Source of the DNA: Lachnospiraceae bacterium oral taxon 500
GTDB taxonomy: Bacteria > Bacillota > Clostridia > Lachnospirales > Vallitaleaceae
Direction of reading: 5' to 3'
Assembly: GCA_002999035.1 (NCBI GenBank)
Contig: CP027241.1
Location: 499,001-563,000, forward strand
Length of the DNA stretch: 64,000 bases
Shown here: in pieces, positions 50,871-59,101 of the stretch
Layout: every line of letters starts with the position of its first letter
Position numbering within the stretch: the stretch's first letter is position 1
Program-made: the position numbers and the translations under genes
The notes under the pieces: generated by a model
What the model was told of the DNA's origin: nothing
What the model saw: the letters and a program-made list of their open reading frames with translations, nothing else
Databases searched by the model: none

Positions 50871-51473
50871 TTAAACATACGCCACTCTTTGGGGTGAAAC
50901 TCCGCGGAGCAGCGCCTGTAAGATTCGGTTTTTGGAATAATCAAACTCCCGAAAACGCTTTAGCGCCGCCTTTTCCTCGGCATAAACTTTCCAGTAGCCG
51001 GTCAGCAGACAGTCTTTCCGGCAATCGGCAAAGGCCTTAACATCATGCAGCGGATAATCCAAAAAGACCCCGATTTCATGCGGGCAGCCCGTCTGATAAC
51101 GCGCTGCCAGAGCAGTCAGTTTCTCGTTTAAGCTCATTTCCGGAGCATAACCGAAATGCGCCAAGAATTGCTTTGTTTCCGGCTTCAGCAAGCAGTCTGC
51201 CAGCAGGTCTGGCTGATAAAATAAAACACCGACGCTCTCTGGCCGTTCATACAAACAAAAAGAACGCAAAGGAAAATACTGTTCGCAGCGCTCCCGGTTT
51301 CCCAGCCAAACCTGTTTCAGCGGCCGGCTGCCGTTTTTAAAAATAATGAGCGACGCTGCTTTTTGGCGCATAATCGTGGGCGCGGCATGAAAAGCAATGG
51401 TATAACATAAATACTCCATATCCGAATACTGCTTTAAGATTTCTTGAGCCGGTATTCCTACTTTTGCTCTCAT
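50871..51473 (-). CDS. DUF3793-family protein
   Basis: A 200-aa cytoplasmic protein of a family common in Clostridia and often encoded beside flavodoxin or iron genes, as here. Visible family features are AFHAAPTIMRQKAASLI near residues 28-44, a Cys-containing FCLYERPESVGVLFY, and GVFLDYPLHDVKAF. No catalytic motif is known to me. It lies 212 nt downstream of the flavodoxin gene on the same strand, so it may be read from the same Fur-controlled promoter. Confidence 0.8.
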   Translation of the reverse strand: MRAKVGIPAQEILKQYSDMEYLCYTIAFHAAPTIMRQKAASLIIFKNGSRPLKQVWLGNRERCEQYFPLRSFCLYERPESVGVLFYQPDLLADCLLKPETKQFLAHFGYAPEMSLNEKLTALAARYQTGCPHEIGVFLDYPLHDVKAFADCRKDCLLTGYWKVYAEEKAALKRFREFDYSKNRILQALLRGVSPQRVAYV

Positions 51474-51685
51474 TTTGCCGTTCCTCTCTCGCGCCTATTT
51501 TTTCCTGCGTTCTGTCTTTGTTCTTATTATACTCTATCTCAATCTTCCGCCCGCAGCTTATGGGTTTCGCCTGCAGATTTTATCTGCCCCAAAGCGCGGA
51601 CGGAAAACCAAGTATCCCTTTTACGCCTCTGCCATCACTGCTACCGCGGCAAAGGCTTTTTACAATTTTAGAGTTTCGATAGCTC

Positions 51686-52102
51686 TTACAATGCCTTGCC
51701 TAATTCCTTACAGGCTGCCAGAGCATCGTCATCCGGTTCCAAATTGGCAATCAGGCCTTCCTTCACTACGTCTGCGCCGTAGCCCTTCATTCTCTCCTGC
51801 CAATCTCTCATCCATTGCCCATCGCCCCAATCGTAAGAACCAAACAGTACGACTTTCTTGCCTTTTACAGCGTCTGCAATCGACTCAACAAAGGGCTCCA
51901 TTTCATCTTCTTCCAAGATTTCATCGCCCATTGCCGGACAGCCCAAAGCAACTGCTTCTGCTGCTTCTACGTCTGCCGCCGAGGCATCGCCTACTGCCAA
52001 AAGTTTCGCTTCCTTGCCGTTAGCCTTGATGCCCTCGGCTACTGCCTTAGCCATTGCTTCCGTATTGCCGGTTCCGCTCCAATAAATAACAGGTATTGCC
52101 AT
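51686..52102 (-). CDS. Flavodoxin
   Basis: A 138-aa short-chain flavodoxin. FMN phosphate loop YWSGTGNTEAMAKAV at the N-terminus; second loop with Trp in GSYDWGDGQWM. It substitutes for ferredoxin in low-potential electron transfer, usually under iron limitation. That fits the strong Fur box over its -35 box (52303-52321). AAGGAG precedes the ATG. DUF3793 is the next gene downstream. Confidence 0.95.
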   Translation of the reverse strand: MAIPVIYWSGTGNTEAMAKAVAEGIKANGKEAKLLAVGDASAADVEAAEAVALGCPAMGDEILEEDEMEPFVESIADAVKGKKVVLFGSYDWGDGQWMRDWQERMKGYGADVVKEGLIANLEPDDDALAACKELGKAL

Positions 52103-52288
52103 AATATTCTGCTCCTTTCAAGCCTTTCTGATAAAAAATTTCAATGTCCCGGCATTTTCCTTTTCCTGCCGCTGCGCTTTTCAGCACATAGACTGAAAGC
52201 CCAAAGCTGCCGCCCTTCCTGCCGACGCTCAAGCCCAAAGTCATTTCGACAAAGCAAGAAAAGTTCAATTACCGGTTCAAGTATTAAG

Positions 52289-52317
52289 TTTATAGAATTT
52301 GAGAATGATTGTCAATA
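52289..52317 (-). promoter_or_regulatory. Flavodoxin promoter
   Basis: Minus-strand TTGACA, 17-nt spacer, TAAACT, about 185 nt upstream of the flavodoxin start. The -35 box is inside the Fur box. Confidence 0.72.
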
Positions 52318-52321
52318 TCAA
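52303..52321. promoter_or_regulatory. Fur box in the flavodoxin promoter
   Basis: Minus strand GATATTGACAATCATTCTC matches the 19-bp Fur consensus at 16 positions and covers the -35 box, the standard repressing position. The rest of the 584-nt gap (52103-52686) holds a terminator, element E6 and a microsatellite; no gene is visible. Confidence 0.8.
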
Positions 52322-52479
52322 AATTGCCCATAAATCTCTTTGCTTTTTTGTATAAAAATGAACTAATTTTTACTTGACATAGAATTCTTTCTCCGGCAAA
52401 CAAATATTTATGTTTACTCTGCCGAAAATCTTGCCTGCAAAAGCACCCTTTTCTCCCCATATTTTAATCTTTCCAATGA

Positions 52480-52518
52480 AAAAGCTGTCAAAAACTGGTT
52501 TTGTTTTTAACAGCTTTT
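52480..52518. terminator. Hairpin terminator after the cell-wall block
   Basis: AAAAGCTGT/ACAGCTTTT around a 21-nt loop with further pairing inside, T-rich on both sides. It probably ends minus-strand transcription from the murL-to-AlbA_2 block. Confidence 0.65.
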
Positions 52519-52543
52519 CTGTTTTCTGTTTTTTAAATCAATA

Positions 52544-52616
52544 ACTCAATTTTCCCATGTTCGACAGAACAGTCCTTTTTAGGCAGACTGCCCGCCCGGC
52601 GAGTAAGCGCGGTCTG
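52544..52616. repeat. Intergenic element copy E6 (one end only)
   Basis: ACTCAATTTTCCCATGTTCG and CAGAACAGTCCTTTTTAGGC match the right end of E1 read in reverse; the other end is missing and replaced by unrelated sequence and a 9-bp microsatellite. Confidence 0.7.
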
Positions 52617-52635
52617 TTGATGAACATACATGCGA

Positions 52636-52662
52636 ATTCTCTTTATTCTCTTTATTCTCTTT
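52636..52662. repeat. 9-bp microsatellite, three units
   Basis: ATTCTCTTT repeated three times between element E6 and the truncated AlbA_2 gene. A related 9-bp array is at 55397-55434. Confidence 0.8.
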
Positions 52663-52686
52663 AAAAAGAAAATTAATTTAAGAGGA

Positions 52687-53157
52687 TTAAGAAGATCCAA
52701 GACTTTCCCCACTGCGGGCATAGTACCTCGTTTTCCATTCCGTTGGCATTCCGGCAACAGCCGCGGGAATTTTAAACATCAAAACCCTTCGCGGCTTTCC
52801 TTCATACACAGGATTCAGCTCTATTACATCAAGAAATGTCATTCCATCTGTAGTTTCCCTGCCAATCTCATATTTAAATTTTTCAATCAATACAGAAGCA
52901 CCTTGCTTAAATGATGTACCGACGGGATATTTTTGCTTCTGTTCGCTGACACCAAGAATGAACCAGCCGTACTGCTGATTCTTTAAATTCGCCTCATTGC
53001 TTATGGCAGAGAAATATTGTCCAATCTTGTCTTCGGAATACTGCCCCTTTGCCTCCTTGAACTCGACGATTTCATATTCCCAGCGTTCCATAAGGCTAAT
53101 CAGCAGCTCATAGTACTCCGCATCCGGAGATGTTTTATCATATATAAGCTCCGTCAT
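52687..53157 (-). pseudogene. Truncated AlbA_2/Schlafen-type DNA-binding protein gene
   Basis: 156 residues equal to the N-terminal AlbA_2 domain of much longer (about 400-residue) putative regulators: EIVEFKEAKGQ, GQYFSAISNEANLK and YYARSGESLG are landmarks, the last normally leading straight into the next domain. Here two Ser codons and a stop follow, next to a microsatellite and a partial E element, so the 3' part has been lost. GGAGGGG lies 5-6 nt before the ATG at 53157, and the domain itself is intact, so a shortened protein may still be made. It starts 17 nt after the DUF5693 gene. Confidence 0.75.
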
Positions 53158-53174
53158 CTTGCCCCTCCATATTT

Positions 53175-55277
53175 CTAATTTATTTGCTTGCCCTGTCTGG
53201 TTTGATACCGTTTCCACAAAGCGCCGACCGCTTCCAGCACCAGCACATACAGACCGGTCATGCCGATGGCAAAAAGGATTTCAAAGAAAATACGCAAAAA
53301 GGATAAGTACAGCGGCGTTCGAATATGAGAAAAGGTATTTAAGATATTCGCCTGTCCCATCGCCGCCATAATCGCCAAAATCGGATACAGCCACCGGTAC
53401 CTTTTCTGATAAGCAAAATAACCCAGCAGCAGCACACCCGGATAGCCCAGCAAAAAGGCTTTGTTTCGCGGCCGGGCCGGCAGGACTTCTTCCAGAATAT
53501 TGCGGATAAACAGCTCCATATTGGCCGGCTGCACTCCGGTTTCATGCCCGCTCCGGATAATCAGCAGCGCCACCGCTGCTAACAGCATCATCCCGATCAG
53601 CGCATGCCAAAACTTAATGTTCATGTTGAGGAAATACTGCGCCCGCTCCTTGGCAGTCAGTTCGGCTTTGCCCAAAATATCATTGCCGAAATAACGCAGC
53701 GCCACTAAAATCACGAGCACCAAAGGCAAAAGCTGCGATATCTTGACACCGGTAAAAACCTTTAACTCCAATAAATATTCACTTTCCGCATAAAAAGCCG
53801 TTTCACACAGTGCGCCCGATAGAGATATCAAAACCGCTCCCGCCAGCAGCCATAGGCTCCGGCCAAAGGCGCCGAGTTTTGTCACGGCTGCACCGGCGTC
53901 AAAGACCCGCTTACTCTCCGCCAAAACAAACTGAACCGCCAACACTGCAAATAAAATGGTAGCCGCCAGTCCAAACAAAATGTTAAATAAGCTCAGCCGG
54001 ATTTGCAGCAAATAAACCGCCGCCGTCGGCAGTGCCGCCAAAGCAAACAGACCGTATAAAATTACCGGTTTGACCGCCAGCATATTCTCAATTAGCAGCA
54101 AAAAACAGGCGATGACTGCCAGCGCCGCCAGCATTTGATAGGCCGGACGCGGCCGCAGCCGCGGCATCAGCTCCAGCTTTTCACCATCAGCCGCCGAAAG
54201 CCGCCGAATATGATGCGGCGCCGCCAAAAGCCGCCTTTCCAAATCCGCAAACCGAGACTTATACACCGCATAGTCACTGACCAGATTATTTTGCGGATCG
54301 ATAAATGGCTTAAAGAAAATGACCCGAATATTGCGTTCGGTAATTGCCCGGTAAAAGGTATTGACAATCTCCTGTCCCTGATGATGAAGAGGCATACTAT
54401 AATCATAGCGTCTTTGAATATAATTCCAAGTAGAAAAAACCCGCACCGCCTGATAATCAAGCCCTCGCACCAGCGCTTCCAAGCCAACCTGCTCCAAATG
54501 TTCGCGCTGCACACTGGCTTCAATCATGGCGACAGCAATTTCATTTTCCCGCAGTGCATTCATCATATACTCCGGATCCGTATCCATCCCTAAAATCGTA
54601 TCCCCGAAAAAAATGGCATAGCTTTGTCCGGAATACTGCTTCACAGCCGCAATAAAGCGGTCAATCGAGCGCTTCGCATTCTGCACCCCGGCTGAATAGG
54701 CCGGCCGGAACCGAACCGCCAGTCCCGCCGCCTGCACCGCTTCAATCTCAGCCGGAATATAACCTAAACCGACCAACTGTAACTTCGACATTTGGCCAAC
54801 CTTATCGGTTCCGATTTTTTTCTCTAAAAAGTCCCGTACCACTTCATATTTAAAAGCAAAATCCGAAGCAATCCCGGTCAGCACCAGTGTCGTATCGCTC
54901 CGCCTGATCAGACTCCGGCCGTCAGCCAGCACTTCTTTCAGACCTTTTTCCACAAAATCAATGCCTTCTTTGGTTGCTTCAACGATCACATCATAGCCTT
55001 CAAACGATGTCCGGACTTTAAAATCATTATTCCATTTCAAAGTATCCAAACTGCTTTCGGTAATCGTCACCGAATCCAGCCCGACTTCCTTCCAATCAGC
55101 CAGCGACTGTTCCAGCGTTTTTCCTTCGGTGGCGGCAATTTTTTTAATTTCTTCCAGATCCATTGTCACTTCGTAATTTTTATATTGATTTTCCGTCCGC
55201 GCCCGGCCAAACGCCAAAAAGCCCGCTGCCAAAACTCCAATCACCAAAATTGCCGCTATTATCTTATTTGCTTTCAT
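53175..55277 (-). CDS. DUF5693-family membrane protein
   Basis: A 700-aa protein: N-terminal helix (about 5-25), an extracytoplasmic domain of about 360 residues (VGLDSVTITESSLDTL near its start, containing a TIM-barrel-like AVRVFSTWNYIQRRYDY stretch), then about nine membrane helices. The family co-occurs with MurJ and cell-wall genes in Clostridia, and here follows murJ directly, so a role in envelope polymer export is reasonable but unproven. ATG at 55277 has GAGGAATAGG just upstream; a GTG 12 nt earlier is less likely. Confidence 0.8.
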   Translation of the reverse strand: MKANKIIAAILVIGVLAAGFLAFGRARTENQYKNYEVTMDLEEIKKIAATEGKTLEQSLADWKEVGLDSVTITESSLDTLKWNNDFKVRTSFEGYDVIVEATKEGIDFVEKGLKEVLADGRSLIRRSDTTLVLTGIASDFAFKYEVVRDFLEKKIGTDKVGQMSKLQLVGLGYIPAEIEAVQAAGLAVRFRPAYSAGVQNAKRSIDRFIAAVKQYSGQSYAIFFGDTILGMDTDPEYMMNALRENEIAVAMIEASVQREHLEQVGLEALVRGLDYQAVRVFSTWNYIQRRYDYSMPLHHQGQEIVNTFYRAITERNIRVIFFKPFIDPQNNLVSDYAVYKSRFADLERRLLAAPHHIRRLSAADGEKLELMPRLRPRPAYQMLAALAVIACFLLLIENMLAVKPVILYGLFALAALPTAAVYLLQIRLSLFNILFGLAATILFAVLAVQFVLAESKRVFDAGAAVTKLGAFGRSLWLLAGAVLISLSGALCETAFYAESEYLLELKVFTGVKISQLLPLVLVILVALRYFGNDILGKAELTAKERAQYFLNMNIKFWHALIGMMLLAAVALLIIRSGHETGVQPANMELFIRNILEEVLPARPRNKAFLLGYPGVLLLGYFAYQKRYRWLYPILAIMAAMGQANILNTFSHIRTPLYLSFLRIFFEILFAIGMTGLYVLVLEAVGALWKRYQTRQGKQIN

Positions 55278-55396
55278 CCTATTCCTCACATTTCTTTGTT
55301 GTTTCCACTTCCATTGCCGAGCTGCTTCCCGGCCTCTCCGCTGGTCAGAGCAGCTGCCGCTTCTCCGCCATATCGCCGCGGGTCAGTACTTATATC

Positions 55397-55434
55397 CCTC
55401 TTTATCCTCTTTATCCTCTTTATCCTCTTTATCC
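55397..55434. repeat. 9-bp microsatellite, four units
   Basis: CTCTTTATC repeated four times in the gap between the murJ stop (55492) and the DUF5693 start (55277). On the transcribed strand each unit reads GATAAAGAG, adding AGAGG-like words to the leader. Length change would shift spacing by 9 nt steps. Confidence 0.85.
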
Positions 55435-55491
55435 GCTTTTTCGCTTTAGTTTGCCGCTTATCGTCCAAACCGCAATCGTTCCAGAGGACGC

Positions 55492-57054
55492 TTATGCCTT
55501 GTGGCTTCTTCTTTCCTTAAGAAAACGTCTGACTTCCTCCAGTCCTTTCACTTTCAGCAGGAAAATGCCAAGTCCGTAAACCATGACTCCCAATCCGGCT
55601 ACAATCCCTAAATAAATAATCTGCATCAGCCGGCCGCCGGATAAAAACGCCAAAAACGGCTTGACAACATAAATCACCGCCGCCATCACCGCCGCCGCTG
55701 CCAGCATTTTACCGGCATCGATAAAAAATGTCCGGTCAAAAATCTGCCGCTCTTTTTTCAGCAGCGGCAGCAGCAAAGCCACACCATAAATCGTCGAGGA
55801 CAGGGACGAAGCCATCGCCAGCCCACCGATTTCCATGACCGGAGCCAGCAGCATACATAACAAAATATTAGAAGCAATGGCAATGATCGCCCCAATCATC
55901 GGTATCCTGCCACTGCGCTCGGCAAAATAAACCCGCGCCAGCACCGTTTGCAAGGCATAGCCAATCATGCCCAGCGCAAAGTAAAATAAGGCTTTTGACG
56001 TAATCGCAATCGAAAACTGCTCAAACCGGTTGCCGGCATAAATCAGGCGAATCACCTCGGCGCTTACACTCATCAGCCCGGCCATCATCGGAATCACAAA
56101 CAGCAAAATAATGCCCAGTGTCTGCCCGGTCAATCGCGCCGCCTCCTGCTTTTTCCCCTGGTTGACCAAATCGGACATCCGCGGAAAAATCACATTCATG
56201 ACCGACAACACAAATACACTGATAATCATGGTATATAAGTCATTGGCGAAATTGATGGCGCTGACCGCCGCCCCATCCTGATAAATACCGGAGGCAAAGC
56301 GGATATTGACCGCAATATTAAAGGGCTGCACCCAAGTGCTGACCATAACCGGCAAAAGCAGGATGCCGACCTGCTTTAATTCGCTGCTGTGCCAGTGAAA
56401 GTTTAAATGAAAGCGGTAACCGGCCCTGCGCAGCGCCGGAACCTGAATCGCCGCCTGCATTACCCAGCCGATCAGGAAAACCACTGCCAAACCGTGAATT
56501 TGCCAGCGAACATTCGGCCCGAAAAAATAGCCGATGATAACCGCATTAAACACCACGCTGGTCAGCGCCGGAACCAAAAAGCTCTCCAGCGACTGCAAAA
56601 TCCCGATAAAGGAAAAGGCAATGCCGGTAAAAAACATGGTCGGAAACAGGATTTTCAAAAGTTCCGAGGTCAGTTTTAAAGCATCGGCATCAAAGCCGGC
56701 AGCCGAAACAGCCGCCACCGCATCGGAAAAAAGCATGCCCAGCACCGACAGCACTGCCATCAGCAGCCCGACCAGCGTAATAAAGCTGTCCGAAAAGGCA
56801 AACGCCTTCTTTTTTCCGCCCTCCTGCATACATTTGCTGAACACCGGAATAAAGCTCATGGTAATGGCCGACACAAAAATAGCGTCAAAAAAAACGCGCG
56901 GTAACTGACTGGCCACCGAAAAAGCGCTCGCCTCCATACCGGTGCCGTAGGCCTGCCCCAGCAGACTCCCCCGCAGCAAAGCCATAAACTTGCCGGCTAA
57001 GGTTATTATCATTACATAACTAATTGTTTTGACCGTGTTTCTTTTCTTTTCCAT
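55492..57054 (-). CDS. murJ: Lipid II flippase MurJ
   Basis: A 520-aa protein with about fourteen membrane helices of the MVF fold, matching MurJ in opening (KTISYVMIITLAGKFMALLRGSLLGQAYGTG), FFDAIFVSAITMSFIPVFS and the Arg-rich loops that line the lipid II cavity. It flips lipid II across the membrane for peptidoglycan assembly. It follows murD2 after 236 nt that contain only degenerate repeat-like sequence. GGAAAGAG precedes the ATG. Confidence 0.94.
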   Translation of the reverse strand: MEKKRNTVKTISYVMIITLAGKFMALLRGSLLGQAYGTGMEASAFSVASQLPRVFFDAIFVSAITMSFIPVFSKCMQEGGKKKAFAFSDSFITLVGLLMAVLSVLGMLFSDAVAAVSAAGFDADALKLTSELLKILFPTMFFTGIAFSFIGILQSLESFLVPALTSVVFNAVIIGYFFGPNVRWQIHGLAVVFLIGWVMQAAIQVPALRRAGYRFHLNFHWHSSELKQVGILLLPVMVSTWVQPFNIAVNIRFASGIYQDGAAVSAINFANDLYTMIISVFVLSVMNVIFPRMSDLVNQGKKQEAARLTGQTLGIILLFVIPMMAGLMSVSAEVIRLIYAGNRFEQFSIAITSKALFYFALGMIGYALQTVLARVYFAERSGRIPMIGAIIAIASNILLCMLLAPVMEIGGLAMASSLSSTIYGVALLLPLLKKERQIFDRTFFIDAGKMLAAAAVMAAVIYVVKPFLAFLSGGRLMQIIYLGIVAGLGVMVYGLGIFLLKVKGLEEVRRFLKERRSHKA

Positions 57055-57290
57055 TGCTCTTTCCGTTCTGCTGTTTTTTACAATTTTTACTCATTTCCCC
57101 TATCGAAGTACTCCGCGTTTCAGCAACAAGTGCAAGAGGCCGAAACATTTCCGCAAGACTGCGTACTCCGCCCTAAGCGCCCGTCTTCCTGCCCAAGCGG
57201 CAATCCGTCTTGATTTTTCGGACTTTATCCTGCGCAAAAATGGATGCCTTTTGGAAGTACTCCGCTTTCGACCGGCACATTACCATCTGC

Positions 57291-58847
57291 CTAATGTTTC
57301 CCTCCGTCGTGATTTTTCACCTTCTCCTGAAAATCGCGGCCGCGTTCCTCAAAATTGCGGTAAAAGGTGTAGCTGGCCGCCGCCGGAGAAAGGGCGCATG
57401 CCCGGCCCGCTTCTGTTACCGCAAAGGCCAGCTCAACCGCTTCAGCCATATCCGCCGCCCGGTATTTGTCCCGGTGACAAAGCCCGGCCAATAACTTATG
57501 CCCGGTCGCCGGCAGGCAGATCAGTTTTAAATCCTGATGCCGATTCAGTTCCCGCACAAAATCATCATAGCCAATCCCGCGGTCATAACCGCCCAAAATC
57601 AAGGTTTGCAGCCTTGGAATACTGCCAATTGCCGCCAGTGCGGCCGCCGGAATCGTGGAAATGGAATCATCATAAAAATCAATTCCGGCAAAGCGGCCCA
57701 CATATTCCAGCCGATGTTCCAAACCGGCAAAATCGCCAATTACCCGAAACAGCAAATCCAGCCTTAGCTGCGTCAGCCCGAAGAACTCTTCGGCCACCGC
57801 CAGCGTAACCAGCGCATTGATTAAGTTATGCCGGCCTAACAGCCGGCGGGAAAAGTCCGCGCTGCCCAAAACTGTTTCCGAACCGACACCAGCCACCGGC
57901 CACCGGCCAGCCGCATTTATTGAGCCGCTTGTCTGTTCCGTTTCCCGGCCGCACCCGCCACCGGCTCCGGCTTTTTCCAGCGTCGGTGCCTCGTTATCCA
58001 TCTGTTCCGGCACTGACCGCAATACAATTTGATTCCCTTTCAGAAAAACTCCGCTGTCGTTTAAGCTGTTATTTTCCCAGCAGCCAAAGGTCTGATGGCG
58101 GCAGCTTTTCCATAAACCGGCATAGCTTTTCAGCTTATTATTGTCACAGCCGTACAAAAACAGGCTATCCGGGCCGCTGTAACGGCCGATATTCAATTTA
58201 GCCTGAATATATTCCTCATAATCCGTATAATTATCCAAATGCTCCTCAAATAAATTGAGCACCACTCCGACCCGCAGAGGATAACGCAAAAACTGGGTCT
58301 GATGCGAGGACATTTCATAGACATACAGCCGCTCCGGCTCATCCTCCAGCAGCAGCTCCAAGGCCGGCTTACCGATATTGCCGACCAGCAGCGCATCCTG
58401 CCCAAGCGCCTTCAGCCCGGCATAAACCAAAGAAGAAGTGGTGCTTTTGCCCTTGGTACCGGTAATGCCGATTACCCGGCTGCCGACCTGCGCGGCAAAC
58501 TCATTGGTCTGCGACGTGATTTTTTCGGCCGGTACGCCTTGCAGCTGGTAACCGGGCAGACCCGGTGTTTTAAAAATCATATCATAATTTGCCAAATCCT
58601 GCAAATACTGCGTACCTGTTAAGAAACTAACATTTGTATCAAAACCAGCTTTTTCTTCCTGCCAAAAAACCGAATCCTGCGGGTCAATCACCGCTTCATC
58701 CATCAGCCAAAAATGCTGCTCCGGCAGCAAGCGCCGCAGAAAATGATAACTGGTCTTGCCCTCCCGGCCAAAACCCAAAATCAATATTTTTTTGTTTTCA
58801 TAGCGCTGCCTTAAGTTCTGACGCAAACGCTCCTGATGATTTGACAT
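57291..58847 (-). CDS. murD2: UDP-MurNAc-L-alanine--L-glutamate ligase (MurD2-type Mur ligase)
   Basis: A 518-aa cytoplasmic Mur ligase. ATP loop ITGTKGKSTTSSL (residues about 128-140), EMSSHQTQFL in the middle domain, LLGRHNLINALVTLA and YDDSISTIPAA in the C-terminal part. It is MurD-like but the next gene upstream is MurL, and the two together form the route that adds L-Glu and then epimerises it to D-Glu, as established in Xanthomonas. So I call MurD2 rather than MurD. About 45 residues of Gly/Ala/Glu-rich sequence (about 285-330) interrupt the central-to-C-terminal junction. AAGGAG is 5 nt before the ATG. Confidence 0.82.
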   Translation of the reverse strand: MSNHQERLRQNLRQRYENKKILILGFGREGKTSYHFLRRLLPEQHFWLMDEAVIDPQDSVFWQEEKAGFDTNVSFLTGTQYLQDLANYDMIFKTPGLPGYQLQGVPAEKITSQTNEFAAQVGSRVIGITGTKGKSTTSSLVYAGLKALGQDALLVGNIGKPALELLLEDEPERLYVYEMSSHQTQFLRYPLRVGVVLNLFEEHLDNYTDYEEYIQAKLNIGRYSGPDSLFLYGCDNNKLKSYAGLWKSCRHQTFGCWENNSLNDSGVFLKGNQIVLRSVPEQMDNEAPTLEKAGAGGGCGRETEQTSGSINAAGRWPVAGVGSETVLGSADFSRRLLGRHNLINALVTLAVAEEFFGLTQLRLDLLFRVIGDFAGLEHRLEYVGRFAGIDFYDDSISTIPAAALAAIGSIPRLQTLILGGYDRGIGYDDFVRELNRHQDLKLICLPATGHKLLAGLCHRDKYRAADMAEAVELAFAVTEAGRACALSPAAASYTFYRNFEERGRDFQEKVKNHDGGKH

Positions 58848-58872
58848 TTTTTCTCCTTTTGTTAACTTACTT

Positions 58873-59060
58873 ACTCAACTTTCCATATTCCGTAAAACTA
58901 AAATGTCTTTTTAGGCAGACTCCCCGCCCGGGCAGAAAGCGAAGCTTTCGATCAGGGGGTAGGTCGCCCACCCGGGCAGACCGCTCGCCTGAACAGAAAT
59001 GCACAGCATTTCGCTTAGTGGCTCATTGCTTCCAGAAAGGCTGCGCCTTTCGGCGATGGG
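58873..59060. repeat. Intergenic element copy E7 (composite)
   Basis: ACTCAACTTTCCATATTCCG, TGTCTTTTTAGGCAGACTC, then GAAAGCGAAGCTTTCGATCAGGG, AGGTCGCCCACCCGGGCAGA and a GAAATGCACAGCATTTC hairpin. The right boundary is unclear. It fills the gap between murL and murD2, two genes that must work together. Confidence 0.7.
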
Positions 59061-59101
59061 CGGGAACGATAAACAAATTGTGATGCCGTCGGCCGGAAAA
59101 G

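Noticed and set aside
52047-52268. Minus-strand frame upstream of flavodoxin
   Set aside because: It overlaps the flavodoxin leader and ribosome binding site and has no homology features.
52370-52518. TTGACA near 52375 followed by a terminator at 52480, a possible small RNA
   Set aside because: No acceptable -10 box at 16-18 nt, and the hairpin is explained as the end of minus-strand transcription.
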